Positions 1 through 13,193 of a stretch of 64,000 nt of DNA are shown here, one piece after another (position 1 is the first letter of the stretch; every line of letters begins with the position of its first letter). Source of the DNA: Anaeramoeba flamelloides (Eukaryota > Metamonada > Anaeramoebidae); contig JANTQA010000026.1 in NCBI GenBank assembly GCA_027625915.1, positions 7,502,001 through 7,566,000 on the forward strand, in the 5' to 3' direction. Position numbers and translations under genes: made by a program. The notes below the pieces were generated by a model. It had not been told where the DNA came from and ran no database searches. It worked only from the letters and a program-made list of their open reading frames with translations.

Positions 1-778
1 ATATTTCCTAATTTTGATTTTTTTTATTCTTGTCTATGGGGTGAATTGAAAAAAGAAATTGTTTTTAATTTACATATCTTATTCATGTTTATTGTATTTT
101 TTTTTACTTAAATCCCTTTTTTTTTTTACAAATTTGTTTTCAAAAATAGATTTTTCCAATATTTATATCACACTAAGACAAAACAGATAGGACCATATAA
201 AATATTAATCTAAAAGATCGAATTATTGCAATCAAAAAAAAAAAAAAAAAACAAATGTAAATAAAATTAACTCAAATAAAAAGTTACCTTAATTTAAATT
301 ATAAGAGATACTTCAAAATTATTTTGGTTTTTGTAGTTTGATACACAATATTTTATTTTCAACTTAAATAAATTTATCAAATAAACATACATTAGAGAAG
401 AGTTATTTAAAAAATATACAATTTTTCAAAACCTAATGTAATATAGACATATTCAATGTTAACTAAAATTAAAATTCATTGATAAAATTATTTAGGAATA
501 ACAATTTATTTATTTTTCAAAACTTTTTAATGAAAAGTTTTTCCACAAAAGAATAATAATAAAAACAAGTAAAGAAGAATTTTATCCTTTAAAATTCCTT
601 GGCGAATAATTTCTAAATAAAATTTAGATGATAATATATATTTTTTAAAACTTACATATACAAAAATAAGTAAGTTCTCATTAAAAAAATATTTTTTTTT
701 TTAAATGAGTTCATATCAAGAAATAAAACTTTTTTTTTTTATTTTTATTCAGGATCAATTTATTTATACAAATATTTC

Positions 779-955
779 TAATTTCAAGGTACAAACTTCC
801 AATGAAATTTAAGTCATCATAAAATTCACAAATTAATGCACACAATTAGGATTCAAGTAAAATAACTTTTAGAAATGAATCCAAAAAATGTACCTTCATT
901 TGAGATTTTTTATTGTAGCTTTAGATTTCATTGAAATTTTGCGCATTAAAACTTC
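779..955. repeat. Family A palindromic MITE, decayed copy
   Basis: Both arms of the family A palindrome are recognisable but degraded: GTACAAACTTCCAATGAAAT on the left, and the matching TTTCATTGAAATTTTGCGCA on the right. The terminal CAGT ends are no longer clear. It is older than the copy at 1359-1555. Confidence 0.55.
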
Positions 956-1358
956 GGCTATCTCAAATCGAAGGTAAATTCAAAACAAATTTTTTTTTTT
1001 AGTATTATTTTGGATTAAATAGTAATATAAAATGCCCATTTATTGACTAAATGAATTTATTTCAAATATTTAATACCAAATTAACACGAGTTATTAAAAG
1101 TGCTAGAATGGGCCTACTTCTATGTGGTTATTCTAAGTTCTAAAATTAACTAAAAAATGAAAAATTGATTTCATAGCTCAATATTCAACAACAAAAAAAC
1201 ATAATTTTAAAATAAGCTGTTGGTGATATTATTTACTTTAAAATTCTCTTTATGCCAACTTGGTAAAAAAGTCCTATCAACAAAGAAACCGAGATGAGAA
1301 TATTTTTTTTTGAAAATTAATTTTTTTTTTTCCTTTTTTTATGAAAAAAAAACCATTA

Positions 1359-1555
1359 CAGTCAGTTTCACTTTTAAGGCACAAACTTTCAACGGAATTT
1401 AAGGCACAAAAAAATCTCAAATTAAGGCACAAAATTTGGAATTTTTTTTTTTACAATTTATTTTTACTAGAATTTGAATTTTGTGCCTTAATTTGAGATT
1501 TTTATTGTGCCTTAAATTTCGTTGAAAGTTTGTGCCTTAAAAGTGAAACTGACTG
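1359..1555. mobile_element. Family A palindromic MITE, intact copy
   Basis: A 197-bp near-perfect palindrome that starts CAGTCAGTTTCACTTTTAAG, ends with its reverse complement, and is flanked by TA on both sides. Each arm is about 85 bases and contains GGCACAAACTTTCAACG and CTCAAATTAAGGCACAAA. TA flanks plus CAGT ends are typical of Tc1/mariner-type elements; membership is inferred because no transposase is present. Confidence 0.9.
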
Positions 1556-2101
1556 TACAATCATTTTATTTGTTTTAGAATAAAATTGTTTTTAAATTTT
1601 ATTTTATAGATTTCCATCGTTTTTACACAATAACAAATTTTTCTTGAAAGGAATAGTAATCTAAAAGAATTTATTTCTTATTTTGTTAATTCTTTTGGAT
1701 AAACGGGAAATCATTTTATTCAAAATATTGAAAAATGCCGGTATTGTTTAAAGAAGGACGGTTATAAACAATAAAGTTTTAAAGTTATTAACAAATTTCA
1801 CACATGGAAATTTTATTTTTGTTCTAAGATACAATTTGATTTTTTCAAAATGAAATTTTCTTGAAGATATTTGGGTATTTTGTTATTTTCAAAATTCAAA
1901 ATCAATTTTTTGTTATTCCAATAATGATTATTAATTGTTATAAGGTTTCTTGTAAATAAGGCAAAACAATTAAATAAATAAATTTTTCAAAATTGCTAAT
2001 TTTTTTGTATTTTTTTTTCATTTTTTGGAAAACAAGTAAACTACTTTTTTCAAACCTTTAAGAAATAAAAAGAAATTTTGTTTAATAGATCCAAGAATTT
2101 C

Positions 2102-2816
2102 ATTAACTTTTCTAAACAAAAAACGAAACAGGGAATATAAGTGAAACAGGGTTTTTCATTGGGAACATTAATAGAACCTAAAAATAAAAACTAAAATCAA
2201 TTCAAAGAAGAAACCAATTAACTTCAAATAATAATCTATTACATTATTTTCAATCAAGCCAACAAATACAATTTAAAACTACTTTCATATTAAAATTGGT
2301 GATGTGGTTTTGGAGATCCTAAAAATAGTAAATTTTTTGAACAAATTTTTAAGACTATTATTTTCCAATTAAAAAATGCAAATTTTTCGTTCACTTTCTA
2401 AAATATTTTTCTCGTTATAAAGTTGAAAAAAACCCAAAGATCTTTCCAACATCTTCTAGAAATGATATTTTTAGGCAATAAATTAAACTTTCTTCGATAA
2501 CTCTAAAACAAAATTTTTATTCTACTAATTTGAATGTAACAGTGTCAATTACGATTCATTTTGGAAATTGAAATAAAAATTTTCATTTATTAATTGGAAA
2601 ATTACAGTAATTGATTCATTTAAGGAAAAAATCTTACCAAAAAGAGAGTATTAAAAAAACTGTTATTGTACTGAATCCTCCATTTTGTCTTTATTTGTTT
2701 GTTTATTCTTTGATTAATTGATCTTACTTCGAATTTTCAATCATGTTACCAATTAAAAATCATGTTTAACTTTTTTTCCCTGTTTCACTTTTTTTCCAAA
2801 ACAGTGATAAACTGTT
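2102..2816. mobile_element. Family E inverted-repeat element with nested insertion
   Basis: The left end carries GAAACAGGGAATATAAGTGA followed by TTTTTCATTGGGAACATTA. The right end carries TTCCCTGTTTCACTTTTTTT, its approximate inverse. The same interior recurs at 14553-15012, 21822-22285 and 38222-38676. This copy is about 250 bp longer because another small element sits at about 2353-2608. No ORF. Confidence 0.7.
2353..2608. mobile_element. Family H small element nested in family E
   Basis: Relative to the family E copy at 21822-22285, extra sequence begins after AACAAATTTTTAA and ends before TTGATTCATT. Its ends are inverted repeats: ATTTTCCAATTAAAAAATG at the left and CATTTATTAATTGGAAAAT at the right. 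A related right end may occur near 19790-19828. The boundaries are estimates. Confidence 0.5.
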
Positions 2817-4096
2817 TTTGAACACCTACCAAATATTCACTATTAAATTGACGATACCATAATAAATTCTATTGTTTAAAGACAATAATTTAAAGATTAA
2901 TCAATAAAAAAAACAATATCCAAAAAAAAAATTTACTTTCAAAATTAAGACTTTCCAACATAAAACGAAAAATATGTTTTCACATTTTCAAGAATTAACT
3001 TAATTCCTAAACAAAAAAATTGAATACCTTTTTTGGAATTTATCAGTAAATGGAAACTTGTCGAATTTTGTTTTTCAAAAAAGAGATTCAAATTAATAAA
3101 TTTTTTATATGGGGTTAATTCATCCATTTCATAAATCGAAACACAAATAACAAAAAAAATATTTTTTTTATTGATCTTTCAAATATTTCTTTTTATTTTT
3201 AAAAAATACTGTTTATTAACAGAATTTTTAAATTTCGAAAATTAGGTGATAGTTATTTGATTTTTGGTAAGTCAAAGAAATGTTCTTCAAAAATGGGTGA
3301 AAAAAAAATTACAAATCTTATAATGGTTTTAAAGAATTTTCTGGAAATATTATTTGTTTGTAATCGGATTGAGATCTTTTCGAAATGATTTCTTGTCCGT
3401 TTACTATTATTAGAAATTTCAACTGGTGAAAATTAGAGCTAATTTTCTTTTTTTCATTTTCCTAAATAATCGACTTATTTAGAATTCAAAATTTCACTCG
3501 AAATACACCATATAAAAAAGGATCAAACTGTAATATAAATAGTGAAACACAAATTACATTCTAAAACTTGAATATTTATTTGTAAGAAAATTGAAAGCAC
3601 AGTAAAAATTTTGACTATTAAAAATTTTTATTACCACAATTATAATAACTTTGACAACTTTTTTTTTTTTTTGTATTCTTCTCTTCGAAATTTTGACTGG
3701 AAAATACGAGACCATTTAAATCAAAAAAATAAAGTGAGAAGGTAACAGGAAATCAAATTAAATATTGACCAAAAGTGAATCAACAATGATAACAATTTTG
3801 TAGTGCCAATTTATTAGGGTTTTTTTGTAACTTTGGAATATTCTTAAAAAACTGAAATAGAGGGGACTAAAGAAAAAAAAATTACAAAGATATTTTAAAA
3901 GGGCATTCAATACGATTTTTTATTTCTTGTAAAACCCGAGTAAATATGAACCCCCTTCATTATTAGATCATTTTTTTTATCTTTTTGGAAACTTCAAAAA
4001 ATAAAAAAAAAAAAATAATTCTCCCAAAAGATTTTTTTTTTCTCTTTTCCTATTGAACATCGAATCAAACAAAACCCTAAAAGACTTTTTTATCAA

Positions 4097-7000
4097 ATGG
4101 CCAACCAGGACTCAGGGTGGTTATATAAACAAAACCCAAGTCGCTATATCCCTGTCTGGAAATTGAGATTTTTTTGTTTCCGATCACATTATCTTTTTTA
4201 TTTCAAAAACGAAAACGAATCAACATCCCAAGGCTATGTTGACCTAAGACAGGTAATTTCTGTAACTCCAAACACCGAGGTAACGTTAAGACACCGAAAG
4301 TTATGCTTCAATCTTTCGACAAAACAGTGTACGTATGTCCTACGGGCAACAAGCGAGAAGCTCTGTAAGCAGTGGATCAACAAAATTGAAAACAGAATCA
4401 AATTACTAATTGGCTACCCTGAAAAGGAGCTGATAATTATTGAAGGGGAACTGTTTCAATTGATAAAAAGGGGAATCAAAAAAAAATTTGTGAGAGAAAA
4501 ATGTCTTCTATATTCACAAATTCCAGCATTAGTGCATTATCGGGAAGGCGATCTAAAAAAGCTTGACAAAAAGCCATTCATCCATTTAGAAAAAATTATG
4601 TCTTGCAACAAGATTGAACCTAAAAAATCCTCAAGAAAAAATATTTTCCAATTACAGGGATATGATCGAAATTATTTTTTCAAGTCAACCAAAACAGAAA
4701 TAATGCACAATTGGATGGATTCGATCAATTCCATATTATTAACAGACAACAACAAAAACACTAAGTCTGACAATATGAAAGATGAAAAAGAAATGGAAAA
4801 AGAAGAATCGAAAGTCATTAAAAATGAAAATGGAAATGGAAATGGAAATAAAAAGAAACCAAAAAAGAAAAGCAAATTTGAAAAAAAAGATCGAAAAGAA
4901 AAGAAAAAAGAGAAAGAGAAAGAAATTGAAAAAGCCAAAGATAAGGAAAAAGAAAATAAAATCCAAAAATCCAAACCAAAAAACGGCTTTATGAATCGCA
5001 ACACTTTAATTAAAAAAAAATTTTTCAATAAGACAATTAATTTAAGCAATCTGAATTATGAGAAGAAAAAAATTTCGGTTGCTACTCCAAGGACTGGTTA
5101 TAAAAATATGAAATCAGTATTAAACAATAAAAACAATTTCGTTTTTTCAAAGAATGAAGAAGAGGGTTTCATTGAAATTAAAATAAGCATCCCGCCAAAA
5201 AATTATGAGAGTGAAAAAATATTTTTTGATCAGAATTTGACGATCAAGGAGAATTTACAAAAGATTAGTGATCAGATCACTGTGATTAAAGATTTATCAA
5301 AATTAACAGCAATAATCCCAGGTGATTATGAAAATTCGATCTATCCTGTGCTCTTGAAAAATAAAGAGTTACTTGCCAAATATCAAATCAAAAATGGCGA
5401 GGTAATTGAATTATTGGACAAATTTTATTTGAACCAGTCTGGTGTCGAAATTCCCCTATTAACAAAAATACTAATACGCCCATTAAATTTTGTTAAAGGG
5501 ATCTTAGTCACACAGGACTTGACTGTTTTAGATTTGAAAAGGCTCCTGTTAAAGAAGAAACTAATAACAAAGGAGCAAATGAAAACCTATTCCATTTACA
5601 TTATCCCCAGTTATCGATTCCCACTGGGATTAAAAATGGACGACAACATTTATGTGTTTAGCTATCGGTTTAGTAAACAAGATCAATTAGAAGTTAAAGA
5701 AACGATAACAGAAATGGACGAGGTCTTGATTTTAAAAAATATTCTCAGCAATTGTAAGATATATGGGAATTTAACTTTACAGGTGCACAGCACAAAAAAA
5801 CTATTTTATTCTGTAATTTCTCCACCATTTTTGGAATTGTATTTAAACGAAAAGGCCAGTGACCCATATTTAACCTTATATTTGTACAAGTTGGTAGTTA
5901 TTGATCTGCCACAAACATCTGAAGACAAAAAATCTGGGAGGTTTGCCTTTGATTTGGAATATCCAATCAAAACCTATCATTTCACAACGGATTCGAAAGA
6001 ATCCAAATTATTTTGGATTGAAAAACTAAAGTGGACAATAAAAATTGCAGAGTTTAAAAAGGCATTTGTGACTGGCGAAGAAGAGGGGGAAACGCTGGGG
6101 TTTCAAATTAATAGTCTTGAAGGCAATTTAATGATGCTACAATTGCGCACAAGACCATTTAAATTCATAAAAACGTATTGTTTAATTAATGATTCCAAAT
6201 TTTTTTGTTATTCTTCAAAGCAACAACCCAAAAAAAATAATGAAACGTCTGCTTCAATCGAAATACAATTAGCAAAAATTTTAACAATAAAGCCAAATGC
6301 AGAATTATCAGGTAAGGTTATTAGGGAATTAGGACTAACGAAAAATGAAATTAAATCGGCTTTTAAAATCATTGAAAAAAACGGCCAAGAATATATTTTC
6401 TTAGCAGATGGCATTGATGGGAAATTAAAATGGACTAGAGGCATTGACATTTTAAGATACCAATTGCCAGAAAATTTATTATTAGATTTAACTAATACAA
6501 CAACAACAACAACAACTACTACTACGACCACCACCACCACCACAACCACAACCAGTACTGGAAGTGTGTCTGATGATGATGATAATGACAATGACGATGA
6601 TTTTGTAAAAGTTGAATTTGAAAAAGATGAAGAAGAAATTGAAATATTGAATAAAAAGGATGAAGGAAAAAAAACAAAAAACAATATTAAGAATCAAAAG
6701 AATAAGAACACGAACATGAAAAAGAAAGGAAAGAAAAAAAAAAGCAAAGAAATTAAACCACATCAAATATTTAAATTGTGCAATAGTAATGAAACAATTG
6801 ATCATTATGGTAAAGATTTACCTTGGAATGTGATTAAAGTGGGGGATAGCACAGAAAAAATTGAAACAATTTTGCATATGAATGATTCAATGCTCGGGTC
6901 ATTGTTGCAAGAAGAGATAATTAGCGTTGTTATCAATACTGGCGATTTATTAAAGAATGATAAGAAAATTTTTATTAGAATTACCCCTTTTTTAGATGTT

Positions 7001-7223
7001 GAAAGAGTAGACTTTACTAAAGAATCATTAAGACATGATTGTTCATTTATAATGCTTTTCAAACATTTGGGTGATTTAGTATTCATTCAGTGGAATGGAA
7101 AGCACACCACTAGAATACAAAAAGCAAAAACTAAAAGTATTATTGATCAAATGACTGAAAATACAACATCTAATCATTATCATTATCACCACCACCATCA
7201 CCGCCATAATCGTAATCATAAGC

Positions 7224-7281
<58 letters not shown>

Positions 7282-8496
7282 GAAACATCAACAAGATATC
7301 TTTCAAGATAATCAATTTTTATATAATTCAAATAATAAGTACAGTTTAGCTAATAATAAAACAATCAAAAAAAAATCAAATTCTTTGCTCAGTAATAAAA
7401 AACCCGTAAATAATTTGTTACAAAAAAGAGCAAGATCATTTAAGAATGTTTATGATCCCAAAAATCAAAGAATAAGTATTTCAACTGAAGATGAAATTCA
7501 AAAAACAGCCAAATCTGAAGAAGATTTAACCAATTTCAAGAATAACCAATATAATAAGAATAAGAATAATAATAAGAGTAAAAGTTCCGAAAATGTCAAA
7601 ATACAAAATAAAAAAATTAAAAGTGATCCAATAGAAATTGAAAATACAAAATTGAAAAAAATCATAAAATTAACAAAACATAATTTTTCCTCAAGCAATT
7701 TATCAGACCAATTATCTGCACCAAACCAGAAAAAAAAAAATTCTTTGAGAAGAGATCAATCATTATATGATGATTTAGATTTTTTTATGTCATTATCAAT
7801 CGGTGAACAAAACCCGCTTCAGACAAAATTATTTTCTACTTCCTTAAAAAAGCCAACAATTACAAATACAAATCCCTTTCGCTTCCTTAGGTATTATATT
7901 GATGAATCGGATTATAATAATGATGAATGTAATAAGAATAAAGAAAGGGATACGAACGAAAAACGCAATAAAGATGATCATTTCAATAATAATGATGAGA
8001 ATAAAAAAAATAGACTTTTTTGGTCTAAATTTAATATAAAAACCCCATTAAAAAAGTTAAATGAAGACCATGATAATTATCAAAAAGAAGAAAAGATTGT
8101 AAAATTATATCGAATTTGTAGAAATAAGTTTCGAAAAATTGAATGTCTTAAAGAATGTAAGTTGAGTGAGCTAAGATATAATTCTTTGGAATCCAATTTT
8201 TGTTATATATTGGATGCTAATTCAGAAATATTTTTATGGTTTGGCAATTTTACCACTTTAGCTCAAAGGAAATTAACTACTAGATTGGCTAGAGCGATTA
8301 AATACCAAATCAAAAGAAACCACCCATCATTTGCATTTGTTGTTCTAGATAAAAGAGAGCATGTACTATTTCTCGAAAAATTTGAAGATTCAAAAACAAT
8401 TTTTGGTATTAAAAATGATAATTATCATTTTTTAAACAAAAATAAAGGCAACGAAAACGAAAATGACAAAACAATTACAATCACCGAGAGCAATCA

Positions 8497-8548
<52 letters not shown>

Positions 8549-10441
8549 CATTCAGAATCATTTAGATTTGATGAAAAGCTAATTCTTTCAAATTTATTTA
8601 ATGAAATGGTTATACAATGGATTGAAAATTTAATTCAAAATATTACAAGTAATTTCAAGAACAAGAAAAAGAAAATAGACAAAGAATTTAATTTTTTAAA
8701 GGATATATTAATAAAATTAAATAAAGAAAAAATTGAATTGAATCAAATTATTTTAAATACAATAATTAGGAAATATAATTTAAATATTGATAATTTAGAA
8801 AATTTAGAAAATTTTGTGAATAAATTATTTGAGAATATCGATGATAATGATATAAATGAAAATGAGGACGAGAACCAAAATAAAACTTTAATTAAAAAGG
8901 AGATCGAAATTTGGCATTATGATGCAGAACTTGAGGAATTAATTGAATATGATTTAGATATGATGGGACATTTTTTTTCAAATGAGATTTATGTTGTTAT
9001 TGAAAACTTAGTATATAGCCTAATCCAATCAAAGAGCTACTGTGATGAAACAATTGTTCACTATTGGAAAGGCAGAGACACGGAAAATTTGGGCACTTTT
9101 AATTTTGATTCCTTTTTTAATGTGAAATTGCCCAAAAGTGCTAAAAGTGCAAATATTCGGTTTAGAGTAACTCAACAAAGAGAAACCAACCAATTTATTA
9201 ATTTATTTGATAATAAACTCATTATCCATAAATCAAAAAATAAATTGGGCAATCCAAATAATTATTTGTATCACATACGAAAACATAAACTAAGTGGTAG
9301 CTTCCAAGCAATCGAAGTAGATCCTATTTCAAACTGGTTAAATCCTTGGGATTGCTTTCTATTACATTGTGACCAAGCTGCCTATTTATGGATTGGTAGA
9401 TTTTTCCCAGAACAAGATTTAGTTCAGGTAAAAATTTTAGTAAATAAATTACAAGGAGAAGACATTTATATTGGAAATAATGATGATGACAATGATGAAA
9501 AGGGGGTGGGTTATACATTAGAAGAAATTAATAAAATTTTAATGGATTCTGGTGTGGTTGAAATAAAGGAAGGCAATGAACCTAAACAATTTTGGGATAA
9601 TTTAACGCACAAACAAAATTTTTTTAAGGATTCAAATAATCCATTAAATTCAAAATTTCCCAATTCTTTATTTATAATTAGTCAAGATCTTGATATATTA
9701 ATTAACAATGATGATCAAAAGGAAAATAAAAGTGGTGATGGAAATGATAAAAAAGTTAAAGAAAAAACTCGTAAAATTAAAATTGATAATAATAATGATG
9801 ATGATGATCATGATCATAACAATGATGTTAATAAAAATTCAGAATTTACAATTTTCCATACGAATTATTTCATTCAAGATGATTTGGGTGAAAATGAAAC
9901 AGCACTATTGATTTCGGATATTGATGGAATATTTATTTGGATTGGAAGAAGTTCCACGACTTTACATAAAAAAATTAGTTTAAAATTAGCTCAATTATTC
10001 GCTCAAGAATTAAATCTAAAAATTAAAGGAGTAATCAATTCCTTTGATGAGCCTTTAATATTTTCTAGATATTTCCATGGTTGGAGCACTACAAAATTTC
10101 CAGAAGAAAAAAAATCGCCACCTTCTTCTTCATCACAGGATGTTTTAATACTAGATACCCAAAAGTATTTGGACGAAATAGAGGCTTCCTCAAAAAATCA
10201 AATTTTATCTTATCGTTCCTTATTGCAAATAGCCCATGAATTAATAGATAAAGAAAATCCTAATTTGGAAAATTTAAAAAAATTATCAATAAACAATATT
10301 AATAAAATAGATAAAAAAAAATTAGAAGACTATTTAATAGATTCTGATTTTATGGAACTGTTTGGTATTTCTAGAGAAGAATTCAATTTAATTTCAAATG
10401 AACAAAAAATATTAATAAAAAAAGAGTTATATTTATTATAA
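4097..10441 (+). CDS. Villidin/talin-like cytoskeletal protein: PH, talin-like Ubl, gelsolin and villin headpiece
   Basis: A 2114-aa single-exon ORF. Visible modules in order: PH at about 6-105 (SGWLYKQNPSRYIPVWKLRF), PH at 114-215, a Lys/Glu-rich linker at 222-310, two ubiquitin-like folds at about 357-440 and 447-545 that resemble talin F0-F1, PH-like modules at 552-655 and 674-790, poly-Thr near 801-820, then gelsolin/ADF-H-type repeats at about 889-1000, 1333-1429, 1603-1700, 1718-1790 and 1854-2005. It ends in a villin headpiece at about 2057-2114 (DKKKLEDYLIDSDFMELFGI and a closing KKELYLL). Poly-Gln (near 1043-1062) and poly-Asn (near 1468-1484) lie between modules. By family knowledge it should bind phosphoinositide membranes and F-actin at the cortex. 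The closest known architecture is Dictyostelium villidin, but no WD repeats are seen and the talin-like folds are extra. The start is the first in-frame ATG after a pyrimidine-rich leader. The function call is strong; exact repeat limits are approximate. Confidence 0.92.
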
Positions 10442-10444
10442 ATT

Positions 10445-10466
10445 AATAAATTTGTATTTGAATAAA
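10445..10466 (+). terminator. Candidate poly(A) signals after the villidin-like gene
   Basis: Two AATAAA hexamers (10445 and 10461) lie directly after the TAA stop, followed by a long T tract near 10480-10501. They are plausible cleavage signals, but AATAAA is common by chance in such AT-rich DNA. Confidence 0.35.
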
Positions 10467-12339
10467 TTAATGAGTTTTATATTTTTTTTTTTTTTTTTTT
10501 TGCTTTTATGTTTTTGTGTTGATTTTATAATGATAATTAGAATAAATAATATTTTTCTTCATCTAAAAATAATTCAATTCTTTGTGTTTCTTAATCTTTT
10601 AAAGTAATTTATGTTCTGAATTAAATCTTCATTTGGTTTGGTTTCATTTAATGATAAAATGGAAACTCTCTTTCAAAAATATCGTCAATTTTATTTATTC
10701 AATTGGGTAAATTTTTTTACTTCAATTTGAATATTTTGATTAATACAATCAAAAAAATACCTTATAACATCAAAAATTATTAGATTGATTTATTTTATTT
10801 TAATTTTTTTTTTTTTTTTCACTAGAAAGTTTAATTATTATAATAATTAAGTATAGTAATCATTATAATAAAGTGTTTTAATTGCTTGAAATGTGTTATA
10901 TAGTTTGAATATTTCATTTTTTCTTTATGTGTATAATGAGAATCAAAAAATTGTTTTTTTTATTGAAATACTGTGTTGTGGGGACTTTTTTTAGTGTTAT
11001 GTAATTGATATTTATTTATACTTTTGGTGTAAATTCTGCTACTTTTTTTTTCAGAGATTCTTTTCTGATTCCTTTCTTTTTTCTTTTTTGTTTATTGAAA
11101 GGTATAATATTTTTTAAAAAAATATTTCGCATTAAAAGGTGTATACCATTTTTGGGGTATCAACATTGTTTTTTTTTTTTTTTTTTTGGACTTATGTAAA
11201 TAATGTTCTTGAAATTAGAGATAAGTTGATCAAATAAATTTTGTTTTTAATCAAGAGAAATAGTAAGTAGTATTCAAATTTTGTCGTCGATGGGGAGTAT
11301 TGTTTAGGTTAAAAGCATATTTGTTAATTAAAAAGAATTTTGAGTCACAAGATCTTGTTTAAAAGTTTTATATTTAGGGTTTTTTTTTTCAAAAATTTGT
11401 TATTTGGGTAAAAATATTTTCTATTGAAAAAATTCAAAATTTTCCTTGAAAAGTTTTGTAAATCAAAATTTCTCTTTCATGTCTTCTGTTTTCTACTTTT
11501 AATTTTTTAATATCCTATTTTTTAGGAAATGTTGACGGTAATTGTGTAAAAATACTTTCAGATACAGTAGAAAGTAAAACGAGTAACCAGTTAAAAAAAT
11601 TGTTTTTCAATTTGAGCAAATTTCAAATAATATGATTATTTGTGAAAAAGATAATATTTTTTTTAATTTGTTACTGGAATGACGTCTAAACTTACAAAAT
11701 GTTATGATGTATGTTGTTAGTTTAGATATCATTCCATATACGAATTAAAACATTTATATTATTATTGCTATATAATGGAATCACAATTTTGGTATTTTCC
11801 ATTAAATTATCCTTATTCAATTCCATTTTTTTTTTCAATCTATAAAAAATTTCATAAAAAATCACTAAAAATGTAAATTTATTATAGTTTCCATAAAATT
11901 CAATAAGAATTTTTATTAAATTATTTAAATTGATTAATATACTCTATTTCATCTAATTTTCACTGATTTCAAAATGTAAAAAATCATTTTTTTAAGAATC
12001 AAATTTTTTAAGATTAATTAGGAATAAGTAAAAAAAAAAATAATCTTTAGGATCCGGTTTATATCTATTAAATAAAGACCTTAATAAACTGTAAAATTTT
12101 TTAAATAAAATAATATTTGAAAAAAAATTAATCCCTTTTATTCGATATTTATCCTAAATTTAATAAATTTTTAACTTTAATATTTTAAAATAAAAATTGT
12201 ATCCCTTTTAAAAACCATTCCAAAGTCTCTATTTTCAATAGTTAATTTAATTTTTAATTTTTTTTTTTTTTTTTGAATTGTCTTTTTTTATCAGAAACTG
12301 AAAATATAAAAAATAAAATGACCAATTAAAAGAAATAAA

Positions 12340-12590
12340 ATTAGGTAAAAAAGCCAGAAATCGAGGAAAATTTTGATGAAATTAGAAAAAATCATTTTAA
12401 TTTACAATTTGAAAATCTATATTGAGAAGAAAATACTCGATAAATCCCACAGAATTTGAATTATTTATTCAATTAAACATTATCTTGATAAATGAAAAAG
12501 ATTTTATATTGAATTTTGATATAAATGAAGTATTAAAAATAGATAGTCTAAAATCGGTGTAGAAATTATATAAAGGAATGAATAAGTTTA
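12340..12590 (+). pseudogene. Decayed coding-like fragment, unidentified
   Basis: Short open stretches in more than one + frame have protein-like composition, for example KPEIEENFDEIRKNHFNLQF and, further on, NEKDFILNFDINEVLKIDSL. They are separated by stops and frame changes. The segment abuts the family B element at 12613. I recognise no family. It could be a host gene remnant or chance in AT-rich DNA. Confidence 0.3.
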
Positions 12591-12612
12591 ATTAAACGGA
12601 TATAAAAATATA

Positions 12613-13084
12613 TAGTAGGGTAAAAAATACCGGACATGAAAAAAATCCCGGACAAGATTTTTAATTGTGAGTATTAGTAAAATTTTTGTCTAATTTCAAT
12701 GAAATCCTTATTATAAATAACCAATTTTTTTATCAGATTAGTAATAAACCTACCTAAAGCCTATCAAAGTAAGGTGCCTCTAGAATACTCGAGTAATTGT
12801 TTGATAGCCTATGTTGATCAACTTTTTTTGAAAAACAATCGAGTTTTATTGAGGTTTACTTGAGTTTGGAAAATGATAATTTTTCTTCTTGTTTTTTGAT
12901 TGATTGAATGGTATTTTGAACAAGTGTGATTTCAACAATCATCATTCTAATAAGTGGGGGGGTTATAATTGAAAAAGTTCGATTCTTAAAAAAAGGAATT
13001 TGATTGTAAATAAATGAAATTAGACAAATATTTTACTAATATTCACAATTAAAAATCTTGTCCGGTATTTTTTTCACTACTCTA
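12613..13084 (+). mobile_element. Family B inverted-repeat element, copy 1
   Basis: The left end reads TAGTAGGGTAAAAAATACCG then CCCGGACAAGATTTTTAATT. The right end has the inverse, AATTAAAAATCTTGTCCGG then CACTACTCTA. The interior closely matches 15060-15553 in the same orientation. The right terminus is slightly shorter than in copy 2, consistent with loss between two CCGG-containing repeats. TA flanks; no ORF. Confidence 0.85.
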
Positions 13085-13193
13085 TTTAGATTAAAATTTA
13101 GAAAATAATAATGATTTGTAAATTCTCTTAATTACAACTTAAAAGGATTATTATTTTATTTATTAAGTGATTTTAGAGGTGTGTTAAGTAACT

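Larger units (their letters stand above)
1..4096. other. Intergenic region upstream of the villidin-like gene
   Basis: No credible gene is seen. The stretch is AT-rich with many T and A runs. It holds a decayed family A palindrome (about 779-955), an intact family A copy (1359-1555) and a family E element (about 2102-2816) with another small element inside it. The last 100 bases before the ATG at 4097 are pyrimidine-rich, as upstream of the other genes here. Confidence 0.7.

Noticed and set aside
4672-7698. Several minus-strand ORFs across the villidin-like gene (Phe-, Leu- and Val-rich)
   Set aside because: They are shadows of Lys/Glu-rich, poly-Thr and poly-Gln stretches, with no family features.
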